Of a stretch of 64,000 nt of DNA, positions 9,106-16,149 are shown one piece after another. How positions within the stretch are numbered: position 1 is the stretch's first letter; the number at the start of each line of letters is the position of its first letter. The notes under the pieces were generated by a model. That model was not told where the DNA came from, made no database searches, and was given only the letters and a program-made list of their open reading frames with translations. The translations under genes and the position numbers were made by a program. Origin of the DNA: Ralstonia soli (lineage in GTDB: Bacteria > Pseudomonadota > Gammaproteobacteria > Burkholderiales > Burkholderiaceae); contig NZ_JAMXHT010000003.1 of NCBI RefSeq assembly GCF_023955655.1, positions 496,001 through 560,000 on the forward strand, in the 5' to 3' direction.

Positions 9106-9195
9106 GGACAGGACACACCTATAGGTGTGTGTCCATGTCTGTCCGGTTTTGTTCGCGATGTCCGCAAATGTCCGGTTCTGTCCGGGCTGGCGTCC
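9106..9195. repeat. Palindrome and 10-bp-phased TGTCC repeats (candidate origin or operator)
   Basis: An 18-bp perfect palindrome ACACACCTATAGGTGTGT occupies 9113-9130. To its right TGTCC begins at 9130, 9140, 9159, 9169 and 9179, with a variant TGTTC at 9150 and CGTCC at 9191, so nearly every helical turn has a copy. To its left the complement GGACA occurs at 9106 and 9111. This looks like iterons flanking an inverted repeat, between the primase-helicase gene and a convergent terminase-like gene. An origin is the first guess. Confidence 0.55.
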
Positions 9196-9275
9196 GTCTG
9201 TCTAGCCAGAAAAAAATCGAACAGCGTCTCAGGCGATGAACTGACCGGCTGAAGCACTCCCCCAACGCCGTACCG

Positions 9276-9749
9276 TTACGCGGGTACGGTGGCGTCTCTC
9301 CTGTGCTCCCCGAGTTCACGCAGCCGGTCGGCCAAGTTCCCTAAGCGCTGCTGCGGCGCAGTAGCCATCGCGTCTCGCAATACCTGCCGCCTGTCGATAG
9401 CCAGCGCCAAGATCGCCATGGCGTCACGCGCCGAGATAGGCTTGCGCACGGTTTCGCCCTTGGTGGTCACGACATAGTCGCCGTTCTCCAGCCGATCCAT
9501 GGTGGCGGCAAGTGCCAACTGAATCATCTTGGACAGAGTGGCATCGAGCTCCCCCTCCATTTCCGTGCGAACTTGCGCGACGAGGGTCTCCCACCAGTCG
9601 GTCTTCTGCCAATCGTAGAGAGTGCGGACGGGGATACCGGAGGCCTCGGCCGCGCGGCGCATGCTGCCAAGCAGGACGTACTGAATTGCGGCCAAGCGCC
9701 TGTCATCGCTGCTGTGCAAGCTGCCTTGACGATGAATAGCATCGCTCAT
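9276..9749 (-). CDS. Terminase small subunit-like helix-turn-helix protein
   Basis: A 157-residue protein with an N-terminal helix-turn-helix (LLGSMRRAAEASGIPVRTLY, about residues 25-45) followed by a Trp-rich turn and a helical tail. This arrangement is seen in phage terminase small subunits and related phBC6A51-type proteins, which recognise packaging sites. Start chosen at ATG 9749 after a GGGGGG tract; a TTG 15 nt upstream is possible. It is opposite in strand to the primase gene. No large terminase is in the element, which would fit a satellite that redirects a helper phage's packaging, but it could also be a plain DNA-binding regulator. Confidence 0.55.
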   Translation of the reverse strand: MSDAIHRQGSLHSSDDRRLAAIQYVLLGSMRRAAEASGIPVRTLYDWQKTDWWETLVAQVRTEMEGELDATLSKMIQLALAATMDRLENGDYVVTTKGETVRKPISARDAMAILALAIDRRQVLRDAMATAPQQRLGNLADRLRELGEHRRDATVPA

Positions 9750-9926
9750 GGCACTACCCCCCAAAATCTTGATAGCTCTATTCTATGATTTGCCAGCAAG
9801 CTCTCAACTGCCCGGCCCTGGCTCACTGGATAGGCGTCCTTTTGCTTGCCAGCCTCTGGATGCAGGGGTAGAGCCGAAAATAACGACGCCACTGCTTTGA
9901 TGTAGCAACTGACGCTGGGGTAAAAG

Positions 9927-10484
9927 ATGCAGTCCATCCTTTCAGACCAAGAGTTACGTGCGGCGTTGCACTCGATCTACGTCGCTCAGTTTGAAGCGAT
10001 CAGGGCGTACCCAAAAGGGTTTACGAAGGCTGATGCAACGCGAATGCTTACCGGCCTAATGGGGGCGCGCCCGTGGTCTTGGCGCGTCATTGGAGTCACG
10101 CCTGCAGCGCTTCAAGTGTTTGCCGAGCATGACTTTAAGCGGCCACCAAGGCAGTTGCAGCGAGGACACAAACAAGACCGCGCGACTACTGCGCAGACTC
10201 TGTATTTCAATCGTTCCGAGCCGATGGAGTTGGCAGAGTTCTTTAACTTCTTCCTTGAGCGCGACAGGACGGTCATCATGACCAACGAGGAGAACAAACA
10301 TCGGCCAGACAGCGTATTCCCCGACTACATCCCGATCCCTCAGCACCTCAACCTGTTTCCATGCGGCACCCTGGTGGGCTGGCAGCACCGCAAGCTGGAA
10401 ACCGAGTTCCTCCGAGAGCTCTTTGCCCAACAATCGCCGGGGCATGGTGTGTTGAACGCTACCCAGTCAGCTGATGCCGCATAG
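9927..10484 (+). CDS. Unknown protein, 185 residues
   Basis: No family is recognised. The protein is soluble and mixed in character, with a Trp/Pro-rich segment (MGARPWSWRVIG), a basic segment (KRPPRQLQRGHKQDRATTAQ) and an acidic helical stretch (MELAEFFNFFLERDRTVIMT). The RGH...NEENKH pattern recalls histidine-rich nuclease cores but is not enough for a claim. It stands alone between two minus-strand genes, and its ribosome site is poor (GGGGT 6 nt before the ATG). Length and codon use support a real gene. Confidence 0.6.
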   Translation: MQSILSDQELRAALHSIYVAQFEAIRAYPKGFTKADATRMLTGLMGARPWSWRVIGVTPAALQVFAEHDFKRPPRQLQRGHKQDRATTAQTLYFNRSEPMELAEFFNFFLERDRTVIMTNEENKHRPDSVFPDYIPIPQHLNLFPCGTLVGWQHRKLETEFLRELFAQQSPGHGVLNATQSADAA

Positions 10485-10513
10485 ATACTGGTCCAGAGTT
10501 GAGGTTACGGTCG

Positions 10514-10855
10514 TTAGTGCACCATGCTGTTACAGATTGATGGCAGACTGTTCTCGCCATTTCTTAGCAGTTGTAGGCACTGAGCCATAATTTCATTCTG
10601 CAGTTGTAGTTGCCTAGTCTGCTCAACGGTGTTTCGAGTCCGTTCCGGCGTACTCGTCGAGCTATCGATCTGGTCGAAGAGTGAGGTCGTAGATTTCCCC
10701 CGCAGCTCGGCCTGTTGCTGCTGCAACTGCTGGAGCGCCATTTGGTCACGGATCTGTCGTAGCAGGATCGACTGGTCTGTGTCCTGCGAGAAGGCGTCCA
10801 GTGCGACACAGGATGCGGTTACGGCGAGCACCCAGGGGAGAATTGATGGCTTCAT
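10514..10855 (-). CDS. Small exported protein of unknown function
   Basis: A 113-residue protein with a signal peptide (MKPSILPWVLAVTASCVALD, cleavage likely after DAFS) and then a Gln-rich helical region (MALQQLQQQQAELRG) likely to form a coiled coil, ending in a short Cys-containing tail. Start chosen at ATG 10855 with a purine-rich GGGGGTGG just upstream. It is probably periplasmic. It is next to a small two-helix membrane protein in the same direction, so the two may form an envelope-acting pair; no function is recognised. Confidence 0.6.
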   Translation of the reverse strand: MKPSILPWVLAVTASCVALDAFSQDTDQSILLRQIRDQMALQQLQQQQAELRGKSTTSLFDQIDSSTSTPERTRNTVEQTRQLQLQNEIMAQCLQLLRNGENSLPSICNSMVH

Positions 10856-10930
10856 GACCACCCCCTACTACCAGACTTGAATCGGTGATACATCCTTGCC
10901 GGGCGTGCACGTTGAAGGAGTTGCGCTCCC

Positions 10931-11152
10931 TTAGGCATCGCCGGTCCATATCCTGTATGCGCCCCAGAAGGCCCCAACTATGGCGCCGGACACAGCCCCA
11001 CGCACTCCGCCGAAGAGAGCAAAGAATGCGGTTGCCAACCCCATCGACACCAGCACGGTAAGCGCCGCGTCGGTACGGGCGTTCTTTTGTCGCTCTTCTT
11101 CAGTCGGAATCACCCATCCGCTGAGGTCTTGTTTCTCGTCTTCGTCGCCCAC
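10931..11152 (-). CDS. Small membrane protein with two transmembrane helices
   Basis: A 73-residue protein with an acidic cytoplasmic-looking start (MGDEDEKQDLSGW), then two hydrophobic glycine-rich helices at about residues 28-46 and 50-68 ending WGAYRIWTGDA. The start is GTG at 11152, with a strong AGGAGG 5 nt upstream, so a real gene is likely. Its size and topology recall holins and small phage membrane proteins, but this is shape only. It is divergent from the CI-like regulator and the operators between them may control it. Confidence 0.65.
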   Translation of the reverse strand: MGDEDEKQDLSGWVIPTEEERQKNARTDAALTVLVSMGLATAFFALFGGVRGAVSGAIVGAFWGAYRIWTGDA

Positions 11153-11222
11153 GTTAGCCTCCTTGGCACTAGCAGATGGCTACCGAAGTCTCTGCCCGCT
11201 GCCCCGCTCCACAGCCAAATAT

Positions 11223-11257
11223 AAACCACCTGGATTATTCTTCAAACCATTTGGTTT
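11223..11257. promoter_or_regulatory. Two tandem operator-like sites AAACCA-N2-TGGWTT
   Basis: Two 14-bp near-palindromes, AAACCACCTGGATT (11223-11236) and AAACCATTTGGTTT (11244-11257), start 21 bp apart, two helical turns. They lie between the divergent membrane-protein gene (start 11152) and the helix-turn-helix regulator (start 11293). This is how repressor operators of phage-like switches are arranged; the regulator at 11293 is the natural candidate to bind them. Confidence 0.6.
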
Positions 11258-11292
11258 CCTGGCATCGGAATGGCTCTCCGACACTGCTGGGC

Positions 11293-11715
11293 ATGCCCAG
11301 CCTGGAAGAAAAACACGCTTTCGCCGAACGCCTAAAGCAGGCGCTTACCCGTAGCTCGAAAAAGATCAGCTCGGCGGCTGAACTTGCTCTCCAGTTCAAC
11401 CTGCGAACCACGGGCGAGCCTGTCTCAGCTCAGGCCGCGCATAAGTGGTTGGTGGGCACAGCGATGCCGACCCTCGACAAAATGGAGACACTGGCGGTAT
11501 GGCTGGACGTCCCGCTGCAGTGGCTGCGTTATGGGATTCCGGAATCGGCAACCAAGCCCCGGAAGAGGAAGGCGAAAGCGGGCGATCTGGGCATCCTCTC
11601 GGCAGACGAGGCCGAGCTATTAGCACGGCTAAGGGCGATGCCCGAGGTTCGCCGCAAGCTCGTCTTGGACTTGGCTGAACAGCTCGCGCTCGACGGAGAA
11701 ATGTGGGCTGGCTAG
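11293..11715 (+). CDS. CI/Cro-like transcriptional regulator
   Basis: A 140-residue DNA-binding protein starting MPSLEEKHAFAERLKQAL. Residues about 10-75 form a phage-type helix-turn-helix in which SAQAAHKWLVGTAMPTLDKM is the recognition helix region. The basic linker KPRKRKAK and a C-terminal helix follow. The frame is open back to 11176, but that extension would translate through the two operator-like sites, so ATG 11293 is preferred although its ribosome site is weak (CTGGG). It probably controls its own promoter and the divergent small membrane gene, acting as the element's switch. Confidence 0.75.
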   Translation: MPSLEEKHAFAERLKQALTRSSKKISSAAELALQFNLRTTGEPVSAQAAHKWLVGTAMPTLDKMETLAVWLDVPLQWLRYGIPESATKPRKRKAKAGDLGILSADEAELLARLRAMPEVRRKLVLDLAEQLALDGEMWAG

Positions 11716-11955
11716 TACAGTCCATGCTGTGACAGCCCTGACCGGCCTCCGAATCGTGGTTACACCACACGCCAGCGCACCGTACGCTTTTATCGGGAAG
11801 AGTCAAAAGACAGCCAGGCGGGGCGGCGCGCTCAGGCATCATCTGTCCACCGACGAAGCCAACTGAGCGGTTCGACACCTCGTGGCGCTATTGACACTTT
11901 GACCGGCGCACGCTCGCGTCCGTCCGGCCCCTCAAAAACAAGACTGAAGAGCGAA

Positions 11956-12729
11956 ATGGCCGAGAAGAAACAGAAACAAAAGAGTACGCCAGAAATGATC
12001 GAGGTTGGGTACGAAATATCTCGCCAAGTTTACGAAGGGATGTTACCGGCGAATAAGGCCAGCCAGCTTTTCATGTCGCGCCTAAATCTCGCACCCAACC
12101 AAGTCCGCACGGCAAACGGGTATTGGCAGTGCTATCTATACCTACTGACCCGTCGTCTTATTCAAAACACAATCTCTGAGGAAGGTTGGATGTACAACCT
12201 CGAAAGAATTTCAGCGTTAGGACCGGTGCCCTTGACCACGGCGTTGTACACACTCAATGATCACGTCGAGTACATCAAAAAGAAAAATCCATCCTACCGC
12301 GTTCCAGAACGTGTTCACGGCTTTTTTCTGGCTAAGCTCTCCGAGATAGATGCAGGTATTGCGGAATCTATCGATCTGGACCTTCAAGTCGGGAAAGCCC
12401 TGCTCGCAACAGAAGACGAGCGCAAGCGAGCCATCACGCTAATGCCTCGAATCCCTGAAAAGATGACGGTAACAACGACTGTTTACCGAAGAAATCCGTA
12501 CGTCATCGCCCAAGTCCTTTGTCGATCAAAGGGAAAGTGTGAGGGCTGCCGTAAGCCAGCACCATTCTTCCGGCCTAACGGAAGCGCGTACCTCGAAGTG
12601 CACCATATTCAACGCCTTGCAGATGGCGGACTCGATACTGAAGAGAACGCACTAGCCCTTTGTCCTAACTGCCATCGAGAACGACACTTCGGGGCTGCGT
12701 ACTCGATTGAAAACTCCGAGCCTGAGTAA
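11956..12729 (+). CDS. HNH endonuclease (McrA-like)
   Basis: A 257-residue protein whose C-terminal 60 residues form a zinc-bound HNH nuclease: CEGC, then YLEVHHIQRLADGG, an Asn in EENALAL, and CPNCHRERH, giving paired Cys ligands around the His-His-Asn-His core. The N-terminal 180 residues are helical and not recognised; they may recognise DNA. It may act as a modification-dependent restriction nuclease like McrA, and it is lower in GC than the host genes. It is convergent with the DUF6602-type gene. Start at ATG 11956 with AAGAG upstream. A homing-type role cannot be ruled out. Confidence 0.8.
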   Translation: MAEKKQKQKSTPEMIEVGYEISRQVYEGMLPANKASQLFMSRLNLAPNQVRTANGYWQCYLYLLTRRLIQNTISEEGWMYNLERISALGPVPLTTALYTLNDHVEYIKKKNPSYRVPERVHGFFLAKLSEIDAGIAESIDLDLQVGKALLATEDERKRAITLMPRIPEKMTVTTTVYRRNPYVIAQVLCRSKGKCEGCRKPAPFFRPNGSAYLEVHHIQRLADGGLDTEENALALCPNCHRERHFGAAYSIENSEPE

Positions 12730-12941
12730 CTGCGTAGACGCCTTACCCTCCTAGCGGAGGCGATGCTGCCAAGGGCGGGCAAGAAACATAAAGCCACCTC
12801 ACGCATCACTCAGCCTGGGCGACGGCAAAGTCCGACAACCTGCCGTCCAAGACGATGTGCAATATGCAGTCAGAGCGCTGTATCGCCTCCATGGCGCGTG
12901 GTGCGAGCCAAGGTGATCCAATACGCCGCTCAAGGGAAGCA

Positions 12942-13907
12942 CTACTTCGCCTCAAGAGGGGCGATAGACACGAGCTTGCCAGCAGAGAATTTGTATTGCG
13001 CGGGCTCGGATGCCACCTTGCCATCGCAGTGCGGACACGGGACATGAATAGCGCCATTGACCGTCAATTCGATTGGAGGCACGTCAGGGGTAATATCTCC
13101 CTCAAGCCCGCAGGTGGTACATATCCCGCGTAGTATTGGAGCCGTCCCGGAAGGTAGAGAAGCGAACGTCATAACTTCACTGGGGACAATGTAGTTGCCT
13201 AGAAGCGGATGTCCCCGGCTTGCTGCCACAGTGCGGTAGGTGTTGGTAATGCCGCCGATAAACGCGAGAACACCGTCATATTGGTCGCAATCGAATCCAC
13301 CGACCCAGTGAGTGCCGTTGTCATACCAGTATTCACGCCCGGCCACACATATGGCGCGCAAGTAGGCCGTCTCCTCTTTATAAAGCCTCTTGTATCGCTC
13401 ACCCTCGTTCAGATTGTTTCCTGAGAGGTCTGTCTTCAACGCAAAAAGCACTGAACGCACCTTTTCGATCTGATGTTGCTCAACGACCTTCCCTTCCTTG
13501 CGCTGGCCAGGTAGGTATCCGAAATTGAGTTGCAGGTCCTTCGCGCTTTCGTGTGCCTGCGTTAGCTCAGAGGCATTGAGCGTAGTCTTCACTTCGATCG
13601 CGTAAAGGACGGACTCGATCGGAAATACCCCCACCTTGTCGTCCAAGAGGACCGGCGGCAGTATCGATCGGTCGTAGAGGATGATGTCGACCTGCCCCGA
13701 TAAGCGCCCTGTGTAACTTTCGACAATTTGCCCGGTCCCGATACCGATGTCGGATGGCAGCAGGGGGCGAAACAGTTGGCCCACTAGAATCTCAAGCACT
13801 GTTCCTTTGACTCCTTGGTGGGTGAGGCCGGCGGCCGCCCTCGCGTGCTCGACAGCGGAAATGACCTTAGCCCTGAGGAGCGCCTGATACTGGTTTTTAT
13901 CAGCCAT
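12942..13907 (-). CDS. DUF6602-type protein with a nuclease-like core and zinc ribbon
   Basis: A 321-residue protein. The N-terminal part (GVKGTVLEILVGQLFRPLLP, GIGTGQIVES) resembles DUF6602 proteins. D74 in GQVDIILYD and E105-x-K107 in YAIEVKT make a D...ExK pattern like PD-(D/E)XK nucleases, to which this family may be related. The C-terminal part has two CxxC pairs (CTTC near 263, CPHC near 290), a likely zinc ribbon. It lies downstream of the DUF2971-type gene on the same strand with a 162-bp gap. The function is unproven; a role in phage or plasmid defence is inferred from the HNH neighbour. Confidence 0.7.
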   Translation of the reverse strand: MADKNQYQALLRAKVISAVEHARAAAGLTHQGVKGTVLEILVGQLFRPLLPSDIGIGTGQIVESYTGRLSGQVDIILYDRSILPPVLLDDKVGVFPIESVLYAIEVKTTLNASELTQAHESAKDLQLNFGYLPGQRKEGKVVEQHQIEKVRSVLFALKTDLSGNNLNEGERYKRLYKEETAYLRAICVAGREYWYDNGTHWVGGFDCDQYDGVLAFIGGITNTYRTVAASRGHPLLGNYIVPSEVMTFASLPSGTAPILRGICTTCGLEGDITPDVPPIELTVNGAIHVPCPHCDGKVASEPAQYKFSAGKLVSIAPLEAK

Positions 13908-14069
13908 GGTGAATGCCGTATGCGGTTACGTTCTTCGCGCTGTACTGGGATGCCGGCTGCGAAACGAGGATGTATGTCCTCGATCAGGCGAGGATCAACC
14001 GTTGCCGACTCGGGGGCCGAAGTCAGTAACGATGAAGTCGGCACCACTGCAAACGTGCGCTGGTTTTGC

Positions 14070-15044
14070 CTATCGCGTTCGATAAGGCGTGGTAGATGCG
14101 GAAACTCGGTCGCAGAGTTCGACCTTCCCGTTCTTGGTCAACATGCGCTTTACTGCGGTGATCGCGAGATCGCTGGACAGTGATGGCCCCAAGATGATCT
14201 TCTTGACGACCTTTTCCATAGACATGTCTTCGGCGGTGATCCCGTCGATATGACCAACCTTGAATCGAAGCTTTGGCTCGATGCCGCGAGGCCCGACCGC
14301 ATAGTTGAACATGTCGCGAAGCTTCCCCGCTTTGTCTCGCTCGGGCATATAGACAACGCGCCACTCTTGCTCTTCCCTGAAACCATCGTGCTTGGTAAAG
14401 AGCGCGAAAAACTTGATCCGCTCCAGGAGAGCATGGGCAGCCAGGTAAAGTTTCTCGATCGGAAATGCTCCGGCTTGAATCAAGCCTGCCGCCTGATCGA
14501 TCTTGCCGGTGATCCACTCCCTGCGCTTCGCGGTCGAAAGATAGTCCACGGGCGCCAATACGAGCGGAGAATTCTCGTTGTAGGCTAGCTTGGAGACGTC
14601 GAACACGATTGCGGCACCGTCTCCGTTGCCACCGTAGCCTCTCCACATAGAAAGCCTACCATCTATGTCCTCCGGCTCCTCGTGCTTCGACAGACAGACG
14701 ATATACGTATCAAATGCGTGTTCGACAGCGAACCGGTTGAAGTAGCCGGAAAATGCGTCAAGCAGAGCCTTGTATCGTGGCTCATCTCCACAGGCAGCTC
14801 TTATGGTTTCGCTGCGAAGAAGCGCGTGCAGCCCCTCGTTCATGCCGAAGCGGAGTTCTTCCACGTCGTTCATGAACATCGGGTTGGAGAACCAAACTTC
14901 GTCGTTCGACATGATTGCGTCGAGCGTCGAGATTGACGTGTAGTGCGCCAGCAGAGGCCTTTTGTTTGGAAACGTTTCCCCATTTTCCAAATCGGCCCAC
15001 AAGGCACGATGAAACGGCTGGTACAGCTCATCGTCTGAAGTCAT
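14070..15044 (-). CDS. DUF2971-type protein
   Basis: A 324-residue soluble protein with the DUF2971 marks: LAHYTSISTLDAIM (H34-Y35) followed by WFSNPMFMNDVEEL, LSMWRGYGGNGDGAAIVFD in the middle and REEQEWRVVY later. The spaced His-Tyr, Trp-x-x-Tyr and Glu motifs are reminiscent of ADP-ribosyltransferase cores, but that link is inference. Start chosen at ATG 15044 after GGGGAAAAG; an extension to 15113 lacks a ribosome site. It is upstream of the DUF6602-type gene in the same direction, so the two may act together. Confidence 0.75.
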   Translation of the reverse strand: MTSDDELYQPFHRALWADLENGETFPNKRPLLAHYTSISTLDAIMSNDEVWFSNPMFMNDVEELRFGMNEGLHALLRSETIRAACGDEPRYKALLDAFSGYFNRFAVEHAFDTYIVCLSKHEEPEDIDGRLSMWRGYGGNGDGAAIVFDVSKLAYNENSPLVLAPVDYLSTAKRREWITGKIDQAAGLIQAGAFPIEKLYLAAHALLERIKFFALFTKHDGFREEQEWRVVYMPERDKAGKLRDMFNYAVGPRGIEPKLRFKVGHIDGITAEDMSMEKVVKKIILGPSLSSDLAITAVKRMLTKNGKVELCDRVSASTTPYRTR

Positions 15045-15402
15045 CTTTTCCCCGTCCCCTTCCGCTGATCGTACACCGGTGCGGGGGCCAAGTGCATAAA
15101 TCTGCATACGCATGCGCTGTCCGCCACGACCGTACTAGGCCTTGCTGCTGGCCCCTCTGACATTCGTGCATTTGCATAAAAACGACTCGATGAAGCGCAC
15201 AGGCAGGCGAGGTCCCAACCGCGCGCGCCGAGTGACAAGCCCCTGGGGCAGCCCCCTCTCCACCCTTCGGGAATGGGCCTGCAGGCCGCATTGGCGGCCG
15301 CTGGAGGGGCGATCAGGGTTCGGGCCATGGGCCGGAGCTCTGCAACCGTAAGCGCCCCACTAGCGCGCAGGTGAAGTCGGAGGCATGTCAACAATGTCAG
15401 CG
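15045..15402. other. Gene-free stretch before the SOS promoter
   Basis: About 360 bp upstream of the minus-strand DUF2971-type gene and the plus-strand SOS operon. Short frames exist on both strands but none has a ribosome site or sensible composition. A GC-rich inverted repeat lies near 15285-15305 (GGCCGCATTGGCGGCC). It probably holds the promoter of the DUF2971-type gene; nothing else is recognised. Confidence 0.5.
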
Positions 15403-15447
15403 TTGACGAGTCCCGCCCCGCCTCAGATACTGTATGCATATACAGCA
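15403..15447 (+). promoter_or_regulatory. SOS promoter: sigma-70 elements overlapped by a LexA box
   Basis: TTGACG (15403-15408), a 17-bp spacer and GATACT (15426-15431) form a good promoter. TACTGTATGCATATACAGCA (15428-15447) matches the gamma/beta-proteobacterial LexA consensus CTG-N10-CAG with an AT-rich alternating core, and it covers the -10 and the start point. This predicts strong LexA repression and induction by DNA damage. The leader before ATG 15456 would be only about 18 nt, and no ribosome site is seen in it. Confidence 0.78.
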
Positions 15448-15455
15448 CCGCAGCC

Positions 15456-15797
15456 ATGCCCTCCCCCCTCCGCCTCGAATACCCGGCGCTGTCACGCGCC
15501 CAGCTCCGCATCATCGGCGACCGCCATGGCAGCGACCCGGTCGTACGGCGGTTGTTGATGGAGGTGCGCGCGTTGCAGAACATCGTTTTGCGGGCGCACC
15601 AGGTGGCGGAGGCTGCAGGACCTGGTCATCGAGCGGATGCGTTCGGCATCGCGGTCGCCGCCTCACACAGAGAGCTGGAGGCCGAGACCTGGTTCCAGGA
15701 AGACCTTGCAGAGAAGGCCGCCTACCGAGCCACGGTTGCAGCCGGCAAACTACTACCACGTCGAGCGGGCACATCGCGCCGCGAGGGCACGGAGTGA
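15456..15797 (+). CDS. Small protein A of a tandem paralogous pair, SOS-controlled
   Basis: A 113-residue soluble, mainly helical protein with no recognised domain. Its first 50 residues align with the next gene's product (about 17 of 50 identical, including PALS and MEVRAL versus WEIRAL), so the two arose by duplication. The start lies 8 bp after the LexA box, so the transcript has a very short leader. The first gene of what looks like an operon with its paralogue and an SRAP-domain gene, it is likely made after DNA damage. No function is known; a helper of the abasic-site enzyme is a guess. Confidence 0.6.
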   Translation: MPSPLRLEYPALSRAQLRIIGDRHGSDPVVRRLLMEVRALQNIVLRAHQVAEAAGPGHRADAFGIAVAASHRELEAETWFQEDLAEKAAYRATVAAGKLLPRRAGTSRREGTE

Positions 15798-15807
15798 CGG
15801 GGACTCT

Positions 15808-16101
15808 ATGTCGAAGCCAATCCGCGAGCGCTTTCCCGCGTTGTCTCTTGCTGAGCTTCATCAACTCGCCGAGCTAAATCGCGACAACGAGACGGTGACG
15901 CGGCTCTTGTGGGAGATTCGCGCTCTCCACGATGTCGCGTACTACGCTTGGCGCCTGGAAGCAGAGCACTACTTTGTGTACCCCGACAACCCCAAAGGAG
16001 CGGCACTGTTTGCACTTCGCCGCGCTCTACAGCAAGAGCGTTGGCTCTCCGAGATGATCGCGAAGATGCAGGTAGAGACACCGCTAGGCGACCGAAGGTG
16101 A
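15808..16101 (+). CDS. Small protein B of a tandem paralogous pair
   Basis: A 97-residue protein starting MSKPIRERFPALSLAELHQL, then TRLLWEIRALHDVAYYAWRL. It is paralogous to the gene just upstream, from which it is separated by 10 bp, and it precedes the SRAP gene by 48 bp, all on the plus strand. It is helical with an aromatic patch (YYAW, HYFVY) that could bind a partner or DNA. The ribosome site is weak. Two copies of one small fold in a row suggest they form a hetero-oligomer, but nothing in the sequence proves it. Confidence 0.6.
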   Translation: MSKPIRERFPALSLAELHQLAELNRDNETVTRLLWEIRALHDVAYYAWRLEAEHYFVYPDNPKGAALFALRRALQQERWLSEMIAKMQVETPLGDRR

Positions 16102-16149
16102 ACAAGTGCCCAGCGTATGATGAGACAGCCCACCCGGGGCTCCGCGCCA

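Noticed and set aside
9106-9195. CRISPR array
   Set aside because: The repeats are 5-bp words at 10-bp spacing, without spacers; no array of proper repeat length occurs in the window and no cas gene is present.
15142-15351. A 69-codon plus-strand frame between the DUF2971-type gene and the SOS promoter
   Set aside because: No ribosome site, Arg/Pro/Gly-biased composition and no recognised motif.
15434-15877. A 147-codon frame overlapping the first SOS gene
   Set aside because: It starts inside the LexA box, overlaps both paralogous genes in another frame and lacks the shared PALS...RAL pattern.
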